This document shows positions 1-5,151 of a DNA stretch of 5,151 nucleotides, in pieces. Each line of letters opens with the position of its first letter. Positions within the stretch are counted from its first letter, which is position 1. The notes under the pieces were generated by a model. The model saw nothing but the letters and a program-made list of their open reading frames with translations, did no database searches and was not told the DNA's origin. Source of the DNA: Candidatus Susulua stagnicola (GTDB lineage Bacteria > Omnitrophota > Gorgyraeia > Duberdicusellales > 4484-171); assembly GCA_030765735.1 (NCBI GenBank), contig JAVCBZ010000105.1:1-5151 (forward strand). The letters are read 5' to 3'. The position numbers and the translations under genes are program-made.

Positions 1-159
1 TAAGCCATGACCCATATGGAGGATACCAGTAATGTTCGGAGGTGGAATAACTATTGAATAATTTTTACTAGATCCAGCTTCGGCAGAAAAATCCTTATTC
101 TTAAGCCATTGCTTTAGGATTCGTGGTTCAACTTCTTTAGGGTCATATCTTGCAAGAAT
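1..159 (-). CDS. valS: Valine-tRNA ligase, N-terminal part (partial, 3' end outside window)
   Basis: This is the beginning of valyl-tRNA synthetase, the class I enzyme that charges tRNA-Val with valine. The frame runs off the window at position 1, so only about 53 codons are present. Numbered from the ATT at 159-157, they include ARYDPKEVEPRI (3-14), QWLKN (17-21) and the diagnostic IPPPNITGILHMGHGL (38-53), where HMGH (48-51) is the ATP-binding HIGH motif. The PPPN-TG form separates ValRS from IleRS (GPPYANG) and LeuRS (PYPSG). The start is uncertain: the in-frame stop upstream is TAA at 186-184, and between it and R4 there is no ATG, GTG or TTG, only ATA, ATT, GTT, CTT and TTA codons. I place the start at ATT 159 by similarity to ValRS N-termini; ATA at 165 or ATT at 168 are alternatives. 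The next in-frame ATG (15-13) is inside the HMGH motif and cannot be the start. Identity is firm, the 5' end is not. Confidence 0.85.
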   Translation of the reverse strand, partial: MLARYDPKEVEPRILKQWLKNKDFSAEAGSSKNYSIVIPPPNITGILHMGHGL

Positions 160-250
160 AACTATAATTATTATTAAAAATGATTATTTTAGTTAAAAAA
201 TTATATAATACAGACAGAAAAATTACAACACAAATCTTGAAATTTGAGGA
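160..250 (-). other. Intergenic region between yjbQ and valS
   Basis: This is the only real gap in the window, about 90 nt and strongly A+T-rich. On the minus strand it holds a promoter-like pair of boxes and ends in a run of A/T triplets before the valS coding frame. A 5-bp inverted repeat (CAAAT-TTCAAG-ATTTG, 231-246) lies just after yjbQ, but it is too weak and A+T-rich to call a terminator. Readthrough from the operon into valS therefore remains possible. Confidence 0.6.
200..228 (-). promoter_or_regulatory. Sigma70-like promoter for valS
   Basis: On the minus strand the -35 box is TTGTAA (223-228, four of six consensus bases) and the -10 box is TATAAT (200-205, perfect), separated by exactly 17 bp. 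Transcription would begin near 193, leaving a leader of about 30 nt before the first conserved valS codons. Its place in the only gap of the window, directly before valS, supports function. In A+T-rich DNA a TATAAT arises often by chance, so the spacing and location carry most of the weight. Confidence 0.55.
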
Positions 251-667
251 TTATTCTCCAATTAGCTTTACTAAAATACGCTTAGGTCTTTGACCATCAA
301 ATTCAGCATAAAAAATTTGTTCCCAAGGTCCAAAATCTAACTTGCCTTTAGTTATTGCTATAACCACTTCTCTGCCCATGATTGTCCGCCTAAGATGAGC
401 GTAACCATTATCTTCACCAGTCAGATTATGTCTGTACTTATCAACATCTTCAGGAACTAAGCCTTCTAGCCACTGTTTAAAATCTTCTTTTAAGCCTTTT
501 TCTTCATCATTAATAAAAACCGAAGCTGTTATGTGCATAGCATTTACTAAACATAAGCCTTCTTGAATTTTGCTTTTGATTAAGATATCTTCAATCTTTG
601 ATGTAAGGTTGATGAATTCAACTCTTTTTTTAGTGTTTAATACTAGGTGCTCTGTATGGCTTTTCAC
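251..667 (-). CDS. yjbQ: YjbQ/UPF0047 family protein (secondary thiamine-phosphate synthase)
   Basis: This 138-residue protein is a complete member of the UPF0047/YjbQ family. Family proteins form small beta-rich trimers with a metal site made of conserved histidines. E. coli YjbQ can weakly replace thiamine-phosphate synthase, but the true physiological role is unsettled. Hallmarks are MHITASVFINDEEKGL (44-59), YRHN (78-81), EDNGYAHLR (85-93), GKLDFGPWEQIFYAEFDG (108-125) and the final RPKR (127-130). H45, H80 and H91 are the expected metal ligands. The family usually has GTWQ where this protein has GPWEQ, a small change near the active site. The start codon is GTG, overlapping the TAG stop of the FAH-family gene by one base (TAGTG), with AGGAG 7 nt upstream. 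It is the last gene of the operon before a gap of about 90 nt. Whether it makes thiamine phosphate here is doubtful, since no thiamine gene is visible. Confidence 0.93.
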   Translation of the reverse strand: MKSHTEHLVLNTKKRVEFINLTSKIEDILIKSKIQEGLCLVNAMHITASVFINDEEKGLKEDFKQWLEGLVPEDVDKYRHNLTGEDNGYAHLRRTIMGREVVIAITKGKLDFGPWEQIFYAEFDGQRPKRILVKLIGE

Positions 668-1428
668 TACTTATCTCCTACTATTTTATTTTCTAATTCT
701 CCAATTCCTTCAATTTTAACCATAACTTTATCACCAATATTCATTTTGCCTATTCCAGAAGGTGTTCCAGTTGAAATTACATCACCAGGTAACAGAGTCA
801 TTATTTGAGAAATAAAAGCTACTAAGTGGGGTATTTTAAAGATAAAATTTTTTGTTGATGAAGTTTGTTTTATTTTGTTATTTAAAAATAATTGAATAGC
901 TAGACTTTCAGTAGAAGCTTCTGTTTCAACCCAAGGTCCAAGAGGGCAAAAAGTATCAAATGATTTGGCTCGAGTCCACTGCCCATCTTTATTCTGAAGA
1001 TCCCTTGCAGTTATATCGTTAAGGCAAGTATAACCAAGTATATAGTTTTTTGCATCTTCTTTTTTAATCTTCTTGGCTGGTTTTTTTATTACTAGCGCTA
1101 ACTCAGCTTCATAATCTAAGCGTTTTACGCTATTAGGATATTTGATTGCATCTTTATTTCCAATAAGAGTGGTTGCCGGCTTTAAGAATATTATCGGTTC
1201 TTGGGGAATGTTCATTTTTAGCTCTTTAGCATGATCTCGATAATTAAGGCCAACAAGAATTATTTTGCTAGCATTAGCTGGGGCAAGTAATTTACATTCC
1301 GCCAGAAGAACTTTTTTTGAAGATGGTTTTATTCCATTAAATGGTGGTGATTTTAAGATTGTTACCTTTTCTTCTTCAACCATACCCCAATAAATAGTTT
1401 TTTTATAAATAAATTTAGCAAGTTTCAT
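667..1428 (-). CDS. Fumarylacetoacetate hydrolase (FAH)-family enzyme
   Basis: This 253-residue protein of the FAH superfamily is related to YcgM, FAHD1 and HpcE. These metal-dependent enzymes hydrolyse, decarboxylate or isomerise small 2-oxo acids such as acylpyruvates, oxaloacetate or 2-hydroxyhepta-2,4-dienedioate. The short N-terminal domain (about 1-48) precedes the catalytic domain with GLNYRDHAKEL (60-70), IIFLKPATTLIG (79-90), DYEAELALVI (105-114), NDITARD (137-143), QWTRAKSFDTFCPLGPW (150-166) and VISTGTPSGIG (217-227). E107, E109 and D138 are the expected Mg or Mn ligands; H66 and K155 lie where catalytic residues occur in the family. The exact substrate cannot be read from sequence: no aromatic-degradation genes are nearby, so a general oxaloacetate or acylpyruvate clean-up role is more likely than tyrosine catabolism. 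The ATG is 9 nt after aroA with no Shine-Dalgarno sequence. The TAG stop shares one base with the GTG start of yjbQ, suggesting coupled translation. Confidence 0.9.
   Translation of the reverse strand: MKLAKFIYKKTIYWGMVEEEKVTILKSPPFNGIKPSSKKVLLAECKLLAPANASKIILVGLNYRDHAKELKMNIPQEPIIFLKPATTLIGNKDAIKYPNSVKRLDYEAELALVIKKPAKKIKKEDAKNYILGYTCLNDITARDLQNKDGQWTRAKSFDTFCPLGPWVETEASTESLAIQLFLNNKIKQTSSTKNFIFKIPHLVAFISQIMTLLPGDVISTGTPSGIGKMNIGDKVMVKIEGIGELENKIVGDK
675..679 (-). promoter_or_regulatory. Shine-Dalgarno site for yjbQ, supporting a GTG start
   Basis: The minus strand reads AGGAG, 7 nt before the GTG at 667-665. The site lies in the last codons of the FAH-family gene. It supports GTG as the true start, since no in-frame ATG lies nearby. 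Confidence 0.75.
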
Positions 1429-1437
1429 ATAGAATTA

Positions 1438-2748
1438 TTATAACGACTCAAATAATGGTATAAACTGAGGAAAAGATTTATTTATACACTTAGTATCATC
1501 AATAGTACAATTGTTTCCAATCGCTGCTCCAAGGATAATAGCACTCATGGCACTGCGATGGTCATCAAAAGCTTTAAAATGTGCGGGCTTGTGTTCTTTT
1601 GTGCCTTCAATCATTATTTCATCATCAACACTTGTATCTGCTTTTACACCAGCAAGAGTTAGATTCTCAGAAATTGATTTAATTCTGTCAGTTTCTTTTA
1701 CTCTTAATTCATTTATCCCTTGAATAAGTGTTTTCCCAGTAGCAAAAGAAGCAGCTACACAAAGTATTGGTATTTCATCAATCATTGAAGGAACTTCATC
1801 TGGTTCCACTACTGAACTTCTTAAGTAAGAACTTTTAGCTGTAATATCAGCATAAGGCTCATAGCCATCTCTTTCATTAGTAATTTTTATATTAGCACCC
1901 ATATCCTTTAGAACTTTTAATAGCCCACAACGACTAGGATTAATATTAACATTTTTTATAGTTATTTCGGTATTTTCTAAGATTAAGGCAAGAACGATAA
2001 AAAAAGCTGCCGAAGAAAAATCAGAAGGAACATACAATTCTTTTGGTGAAATTAATTCCTTTGTTGGTTGACAAATGATTTCTTTGCCATCTACTTCAAT
2101 ATTTGCGTTAAAAAGTTTTAACATTCTTTCGGTGTGGTCTCTAGATTTATAAAGTTCATGAATAATGGTTTGAGAATCAGCATAAAGAGAGGCTAATATG
2201 ATTGCTGACTTTACTTGAGCACTAGCAATTTTTAAATTAAATTCCATCCCTTTTATGCCTTCTTTGCTTGGTGATATTGATAAAGGTGGAGAAACAATTG
2301 GCGCAGTATCAAAGAAGCCACTACCCTGTTTTTCTCCTTCTATTATTGCTCCCATTTGGCTTAAAGGCTTAATAATTCTATCCATAGGCCTTTTGCTTAA
2401 AGATTTAGCAGCTTTGAATTCAATAGGAAATTTCTGTGCAACGAGTATACCACTAAGTATTCTTATTGTTGTTCCAGATTCTTGAGCATAGAGATCAGTT
2501 TTTTCAGTTATTGGAAAATGCATTCCTGTACCATTAACAATAAGACAATCATCTTTCTTCTCTACCTTTACACCTAGCCTTTCTAGGCACTCTATAGTTG
2601 CTAAAGAATCTTCACTGTGCAAAAAAGGTTTTACTATAGTTTTATCTTTGCAAAGAGACGATATTATAGCAGCTCTATGAGATATAGATTTGTCTGGCGG
2701 AACATTGATTTCTTTAGTTAAATTATTTAAATATTTTATTCTGTACAT
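1438..2748 (-). CDS. aroA: 3-phosphoshikimate 1-carboxyvinyltransferase (EPSP synthase)
   Basis: This is the sixth step of the shikimate pathway: it transfers the enolpyruvyl group of phosphoenolpyruvate to shikimate-3-phosphate, giving EPSP for chorismate and aromatic amino acids. The 436 residues match the family length and all expected blocks are present: PPDKSISHR (17-25), AQESGTTIR (88-96), KRPMDRI (119-125), SAQVKSAIILA (176-186), MIDEIPIL (322-329), ELRVKETDRI (347-356), DDHRSAM (395-401) and NKSFPQF (423-429). By alignment with E. coli AroA in my head, K20, D324, E352 and K424 correspond to K22, D313, E341 and K411. The SAQVK and SGTT forms resemble the sequences of Gram-positive and class II enzymes more than E. 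coli. E90 occupies the place of the Asn in the NSGTT/NAGTA motif. The ATG lies 17 nt after the rluD stop in an A+T-only stretch with no Shine-Dalgarno sequence and no alternative in-frame start nearby. It appears complete and functional. Confidence 0.96.
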   Translation of the reverse strand: MYRIKYLNNLTKEINVPPDKSISHRAAIISSLCKDKTIVKPFLHSEDSLATIECLERLGVKVEKKDDCLIVNGTGMHFPITEKTDLYAQESGTTIRILSGILVAQKFPIEFKAAKSLSKRPMDRIIKPLSQMGAIIEGEKQGSGFFDTAPIVSPPLSISPSKEGIKGMEFNLKIASAQVKSAIILASLYADSQTIIHELYKSRDHTERMLKLFNANIEVDGKEIICQPTKELISPKELYVPSDFSSAAFFIVLALILENTEITIKNVNINPSRCGLLKVLKDMGANIKITNERDGYEPYADITAKSSYLRSSVVEPDEVPSMIDEIPILCVAASFATGKTLIQGINELRVKETDRIKSISENLTLAGVKADTSVDDEIMIEGTKEHKPAHFKAFDDHRSAMSAIILGAAIGNNCTIDDTKCINKSFPQFIPLFESL

Positions 2749-2765
2749 ATTTTTAAATTTATTAA

Positions 2766-3668
2766 TTATTGTCGTATTTTGTGATCAGTCATAAAATTTG
2801 GAAAAATATCTGGTAATGTTGATTCAAATTTTAATACTTTTGAATTTCTTGGATGAGAAAAGCTTATTGCTTTAGCATGCAAAAACAATCTTTTGTAATC
2901 ATCTTTTAAACCATATTTTTTATCACCAACAATTGGAAATCCTAAAAATTTTAAATGTACTCTTATTTGATGCATTCTTCCAGTTCGTGGTCTAAGGCTT
3001 AAATAAGTTGAATCTTCTAGTCGAGTCAGGACTTCAAGGTTAGTGCGCGCTTGTTTTGCTTTAAGAAAGCTAACCTTCATTTTAAGTCGGTTTTTAGTAT
3101 CTCTAGTTAGCGGTAAATCGATGAGCATTTTTTCTTTATTTACTTTACCCCAAACTATTGCCCGATACTCTTTAGAAATCGTTCGTGCTTTAAATTGAGC
3201 AACAAGGTTATTGTAGCTATTCTCATTTTTTGTTAAAACAATAACACCACTAGTTTCTTTATCTAAACGATGAACTACTCCTGGACGTAAATTATCTGCA
3301 GAAGGACTAAGTTCTTTTTTCAAATATATCAAAGCATTGACTAATGTCTGATTATAGCCTTCTTGAGGTGGATGTACAACTAATCCAGAAGGTTTATCAA
3401 CAACTATTACGTCATCATCTTCATAGATAATTTTAACCGCAAAATCAAATGGCTTCAACTCCTTTTTTTCTTCTTTTAAAATGATTGAAATTTGTTGTCC
3501 CTGACAAACTATAAAACTTGCTTTTCTTTTTTGCTTATCAATAAGGACAAGACCATCTTTGATTATATTATTAATTTTTGTTCTAGAAAGAAAATCTAAC
3601 CTGTTACTTAAGAACTTGTCTAGTCGTTGGCCAATGTCTTCTTCCCCAACAATTAAATGCTTTTTCAT
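2766..3668 (-). CDS. rluD: 23S rRNA pseudouridine synthase, RluA/RluD family
   Basis: This enzyme isomerises selected uridines in rRNA to pseudouridine; RluD modifies helix 69 of 23S rRNA. With the start at 3668 it has 300 residues, near the usual RluD length. An S4-like RNA-binding domain covers about 4-65 (GQRLDKFLSNRL at 13-24). The synthase domain follows, with DKPSGLVVHP (91-100) and the signature VVHRLDKETSG (131-141), in which D136 is the expected catalytic aspartate. RTGRMHQIRVHL (228-239) and IVGDKKYG (246-253) complete the pattern. The frame stays open for another 24 codons upstream to an ATG at 3740, but that extension lies inside lspA, is not RluD-like, and begins before the S4 domain. 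The ATG at 3668-3666 shares ATGA with the lspA stop, which indicates translational coupling. No Shine-Dalgarno sequence is visible. RluD rather than RluA or RluC is favoured by the S4 domain and length, but the exact target uridines cannot be told from sequence alone. Confidence 0.9.
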   Translation of the reverse strand: MKKHLIVGEEDIGQRLDKFLSNRLDFLSRTKINNIIKDGLVLIDKQKRKASFIVCQGQQISIILKEEKKELKPFDFAVKIIYEDDDVIVVDKPSGLVVHPPQEGYNQTLVNALIYLKKELSPSADNLRPGVVHRLDKETSGVIVLTKNENSYNNLVAQFKARTISKEYRAIVWGKVNKEKMLIDLPLTRDTKNRLKMKVSFLKAKQARTNLEVLTRLEDSTYLSLRPRTGRMHQIRVHLKFLGFPIVGDKKYGLKDDYKRLFLHAKAISFSHPRNSKVLKFESTLPDIFPNFMTDHKIRQ

Positions 3669-4117
3669 TTTTGTGATTTTACTTTTTTCTGAAGATAACA
3701 AGAATCCCAGAGTAAAAAAAATACACCAGTGGTTATACAAGAATCTGAGATATTAAAAACTGGCCAAACTCTAAAATCAATATAGTCAATAACATAACCT
3801 AAGAATAACCGATCCCAAAGATTTGAAAGAGCGCCACCAATAATTAATCCACTAGCAATTAAAAAAAGTGTGCGCTTACTGTTTTCTTTTTTAATAAAAA
3901 TTAAAAAAAGAAAAATAAAAGCTATACTAATATAAATTAAGAAAGTGCTATTTTTTTGTAAAATTCCAAAAGCTGCTCCTCTATTATATACAAGGGTAAT
4001 ATGAAAAATATTTTTAATAATTGGAATTGACTGAAAAGAAAGTTGTGAGTGAAAATAGCTCTTAACCAAGAAATCACTAAAAAATACTATCGTGGCAGTT
4101 ATCCACGTTTTTGCCAT
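3665..4117 (-). CDS. lspA: Lipoprotein signal peptidase (signal peptidase II)
   Basis: This is the inner-membrane aspartic protease that removes the signal peptide from prolipoproteins after lipid attachment to the lipobox cysteine. At 150 residues it has the usual family length. Four hydrophobic segments can be seen at about 4-20, 58-75, 83-100 and 124-141. Conserved blocks are SDFLVK (14-19), VYNRGAAFGIL (43-53), GGALSNLWDR (94-103) with VIDYIDF (109-115), and FNISDS (121-126). From the family, D111 and D125 are the catalytic aspartates. S98 stands where glycine is common (GGALGN), a mild change. The ATG is 2 nt after the stop of the DksA-like gene and has only a weak, distant purine stretch upstream, so coupling to the previous gene is likely. 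Its TGA stop overlaps the rluD start as ATGA. Placement just after ileS is a widespread bacterial arrangement and supports the call. Confidence 0.95.
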   Translation of the reverse strand: MAKTWITATIVFFSDFLVKSYFHSQLSFQSIPIIKNIFHITLVYNRGAAFGILQKNSTFLIYISIAFIFLFLIFIKKENSKRTLFLIASGLIIGGALSNLWDRLFLGYVIDYIDFRVWPVFNISDSCITTGVFFLLWDSCYLQKKVKSQK

Positions 4118-4119
4118 AA

Positions 4120-4500
4120 CTATAGTTTATTCTCTTTTTCTAGCTTTTCTTTACACCTACGACAATATTTTGCATAGGGCATAACATTAAGACGACTCTT
4201 GGCTATATCTTTTTTGCATACACCGCATATTCCGTAACTTTTATCTTGAATTCGTTTTAAAGCTTCGTCTATATTTATAACAATTCTTCTTTCATTAGAC
4301 ACGAGATTTAGATTGAAATCACGTTCGTAACTATCAGTAGCTACATCTGCTAAATGAAGACCATAGCCAGAGATATCCTTTTGAGATTTCATTAGAGTAT
4401 CTTTTGAGGTATCTCTAATCTGAGCTAAAACATCGTCTTTAAGATCAAATAATTTTTCCTTATAAGAATCCAAATCTTTTTTTGCAAATCTTTTTTTCAT
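4120..4500 (-). CDS. TraR/DksA-family C4 zinc-finger protein
   Basis: This 126-residue protein belongs to the TraR/DksA family. Known members bind in the secondary channel of RNA polymerase and modulate initiation, often together with ppGpp. The N-terminal half (about 5-45) and residues 62-88 are charged and helix-prone, fitting the two arms of the DksA coiled coil. Between them is an acidic tip, HLADVATDSYERDF (49-62). The C-terminal finger has C92, C95, C113 and C116 in the frame YGICGVC...YCRRC. The tip looks more like the HPADxAT pattern of YteA-type proteins from Gram-positive bacteria than the DPVDRA tip of E. coli DksA, so I do not assign the symbol dksA. The ATG at 4500 is supported by AAAGGAG 6 nt upstream. 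It sits between ileS and lspA with gaps of 3 and 2 nt, so it is co-transcribed with them. The family call is secure, but whether it acts on RNA polymerase in this organism is inferred. Confidence 0.9.
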   Translation of the reverse strand: MKKRFAKKDLDSYKEKLFDLKDDVLAQIRDTSKDTLMKSQKDISGYGLHLADVATDSYERDFNLNLVSNERRIVINIDEALKRIQDKSYGICGVCKKDIAKSRLNVMPYAKYCRRCKEKLEKENKL

Positions 4501-4503
4501 TAA

Positions 4504-5151
4504 TTACTCCTTTAAGGCTTTTGAACACTTATTACAAATATCAGGGTGTTCTGAGTTTTGACCAACACTATCGCTCCAATTCCAACAACGTAAACATTTT
4601 TTACCTTTAGCCTTTTCTATATTAATGACGAAATCACCTTCTTTTATTGATACTGAAGAAACAATAAAAATTTCATTGAAAATATTTTGATACTTCTTAT
4701 AAAAAGAATAATCTTCGCCTTTACAGTTTATAAAAACTTCTGCTTCCAGAGAACTGCCAACAACTCCTGATTCTCGTTTTTTTTCTATTTCTTTTAAAAC
4801 CTGTTCGCGTAAGAAGAATATCTTTTCCCAATTTTTTAGAATTTCTTGATTAAACCATTTTTTAGGGTATTCCTTAGCAAAAGAAGAAAGAAATATTGAA
4901 TCTTTATTTTCTGTAGGTCTATCCCAAGCCAGATAAGCCTCTTCAGCTGTAAATGAAAGAATTGGAGCAATTAATTTAAGCAAAACTTCTAAAATTTGAT
5001 AAAGAACAAATTGTGCACTCTTGCGTGGACCTGAATGCTGTGAAAAAGTATATAATCTGTCTTTTAAAATGTCAAGGTAAAAAGAGCTTAAATCTAAATT
5101 ACAAAAATTAAATATTTTTTGACAAACTTTATAAAAGCTAAAATCTTCATA
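4504..5151 (-). CDS. ileS: Isoleucine-tRNA ligase, C-terminal part (partial, 5' end outside window)
   Basis: This is the last 215 codons of isoleucyl-tRNA synthetase, the class I cytoplasmic enzyme that charges tRNA-Ile with isoleucine and edits valine. The frame is open to the window edge at 5151, so the catalytic Rossmann fold, the HIGH and KMSKS motifs and the editing domain lie outside. Visible parts, numbered from the first complete codon, are the start of the anticodon-binding helical domain with DLSSFYLDILKDRLYT (20-35), then APILSFTAEEAYLAW near 62-76, the GxxGSSLEA turn near 129-137, and a C-terminal zinc finger with CxxC pairs at 186/189 and 206/209. Those cysteines mark the bacterial zinc-containing form (zf-FPG/IleRS). 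A TTG at 4983 could be mistaken for a start, but it codes for an internal leucine because IleRS homology continues upstream of it. The gene ends with TAA, 3 nt before the DksA-like gene, whose ribosome-binding site lies inside its last codons. Identification is firm; only the length is incomplete. Confidence 0.95.
   Translation of the reverse strand, partial: YEDFSFYKVCQKIFNFCNLDLSSFYLDILKDRLYTFSQHSGPRKSAQFVLYQILEVLLKLIAPILSFTAEEAYLAWDRPTENKDSIFLSSFAKEYPKKWFNQEILKNWEKIFFLREQVLKEIEKKRESGVVGSSLEAEVFINCKGEDYSFYKKYQNIFNEIFIVSSVSIKEGDFVINIEKAKGKKCLRCWNWSDSVGQNSEHPDICNKCSKALKE
4507..4513 (-). promoter_or_regulatory. Shine-Dalgarno site for the DksA-like gene
   Basis: On the minus strand this reads AAAGGAG, 6 nt before the ATG at 4500-4498. 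It is one of only two good Shine-Dalgarno sites in the window. It lies within the end of the ileS coding sequence and fixes the start of the downstream gene. Confidence 0.8.

Noticed and set aside
157..172. A+T hairpin (AATAAT-TATA-GTTATT) near the valS start, as a regulatory element
   Set aside because: Six weak pairs including a G-U arise easily in such A+T-rich DNA. It is mentioned with the start problem but not listed as a feature.
231..246. Inverted repeat CAAAT-N6-ATTTG after yjbQ, as a possible terminator
   Set aside because: The stem is 5 bp with one G-C pair, and the T-rich stretch after it is interrupted and overlaps the promoter. It is too weak to call a terminator.
160..250. T-box leader before valS
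   Set aside because: The gap is only about 90 nt and shows no specifier loop, T-box core or terminator, so a T-box riboswitch cannot fit.
1511..1723. Plus-strand open frame of 70 codons inside aroA
   Set aside because: It lies wholly opposite the conserved C-terminal part of aroA, shows no recognisable motif, and is best explained as the antisense shadow of a real gene.
2255..2485. Plus-strand open frame of 76 codons inside aroA
   Set aside because: It is opposite the conserved SGTT and RPMDR region of aroA and has no family signature or ribosome-binding site of note.
3559..3756. Plus-strand open frame of 65 codons across the rluD-lspA junction
   Set aside because: It is antisense to two well-supported coding sequences and has no recognisable domain.
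4504..4983. A separate gene of 159 codons starting with TTG at 4983
   Set aside because: The IleRS frame and its conserved residues continue upstream to the window edge, so the TTG is an internal leucine of ileS.

Overview
The window reads as one strand of closely packed bacterial housekeeping genes, all on the minus strand. Transcription therefore runs from position 5151 towards position 1. The DNA is A+T-rich: lines sampled by eye are about 27-35 % G+C. No mobile element, CRISPR array, RNA gene or phage gene is visible. A low-GC bacterium with bacterial-type IleRS and ValRS, lipoprotein signal peptidase and a complete EPSP synthase is indicated. The gene order and the DksA-like protein would fit an uncultured lineage such as Omnitrophota, but this is an impression of style and not a demonstrated assignment.

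Reading in the direction of transcription, the first gene is the 3' part of ileS (5151-4504, cut by the window edge). It is followed 3 nt later by a TraR/DksA-type C4 zinc-finger protein (4500-4120), 2 nt later by lspA (4117-3665), and, with a 4-nt ATGA overlap, by an RluD-like rRNA pseudouridine synthase (3668-2766). After 17 nt comes aroA, EPSP synthase (2748-1438). After 9 nt comes a fumarylacetoacetate hydrolase-family enzyme (1428-667). With a 1-nt TAGTG overlap comes a YjbQ/UPF0047 protein that starts with GTG (667-251). The spacing indicates one operon of at least seven genes.

A gap of about 90 nt then holds a good sigma70-like promoter (TTGTAA, 17 bp, TATAAT). The window ends in the 5' part of valS, recognised from the PPPN-TG-LHMGH signature at its cut edge. 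The valS reading frame has no ATG, GTG or TTG codon between the upstream in-frame stop and the conserved N-terminal residues, so its start must be non-canonical or the sequence there is wrong.

The genes serve translation and its quality (ileS, valS, rluD), transcription control (the DksA-like protein), lipoprotein maturation (lspA) and aromatic amino acid synthesis (aroA). Two small-molecule enzymes of uncertain substrate (FAH family, YjbQ) complete the set. I see no convincing new multi-gene system. The most useful observations are the valS start, the layout between the two related synthetases, the low use of Shine-Dalgarno sequences, and the unassigned FAH-YjbQ pair.
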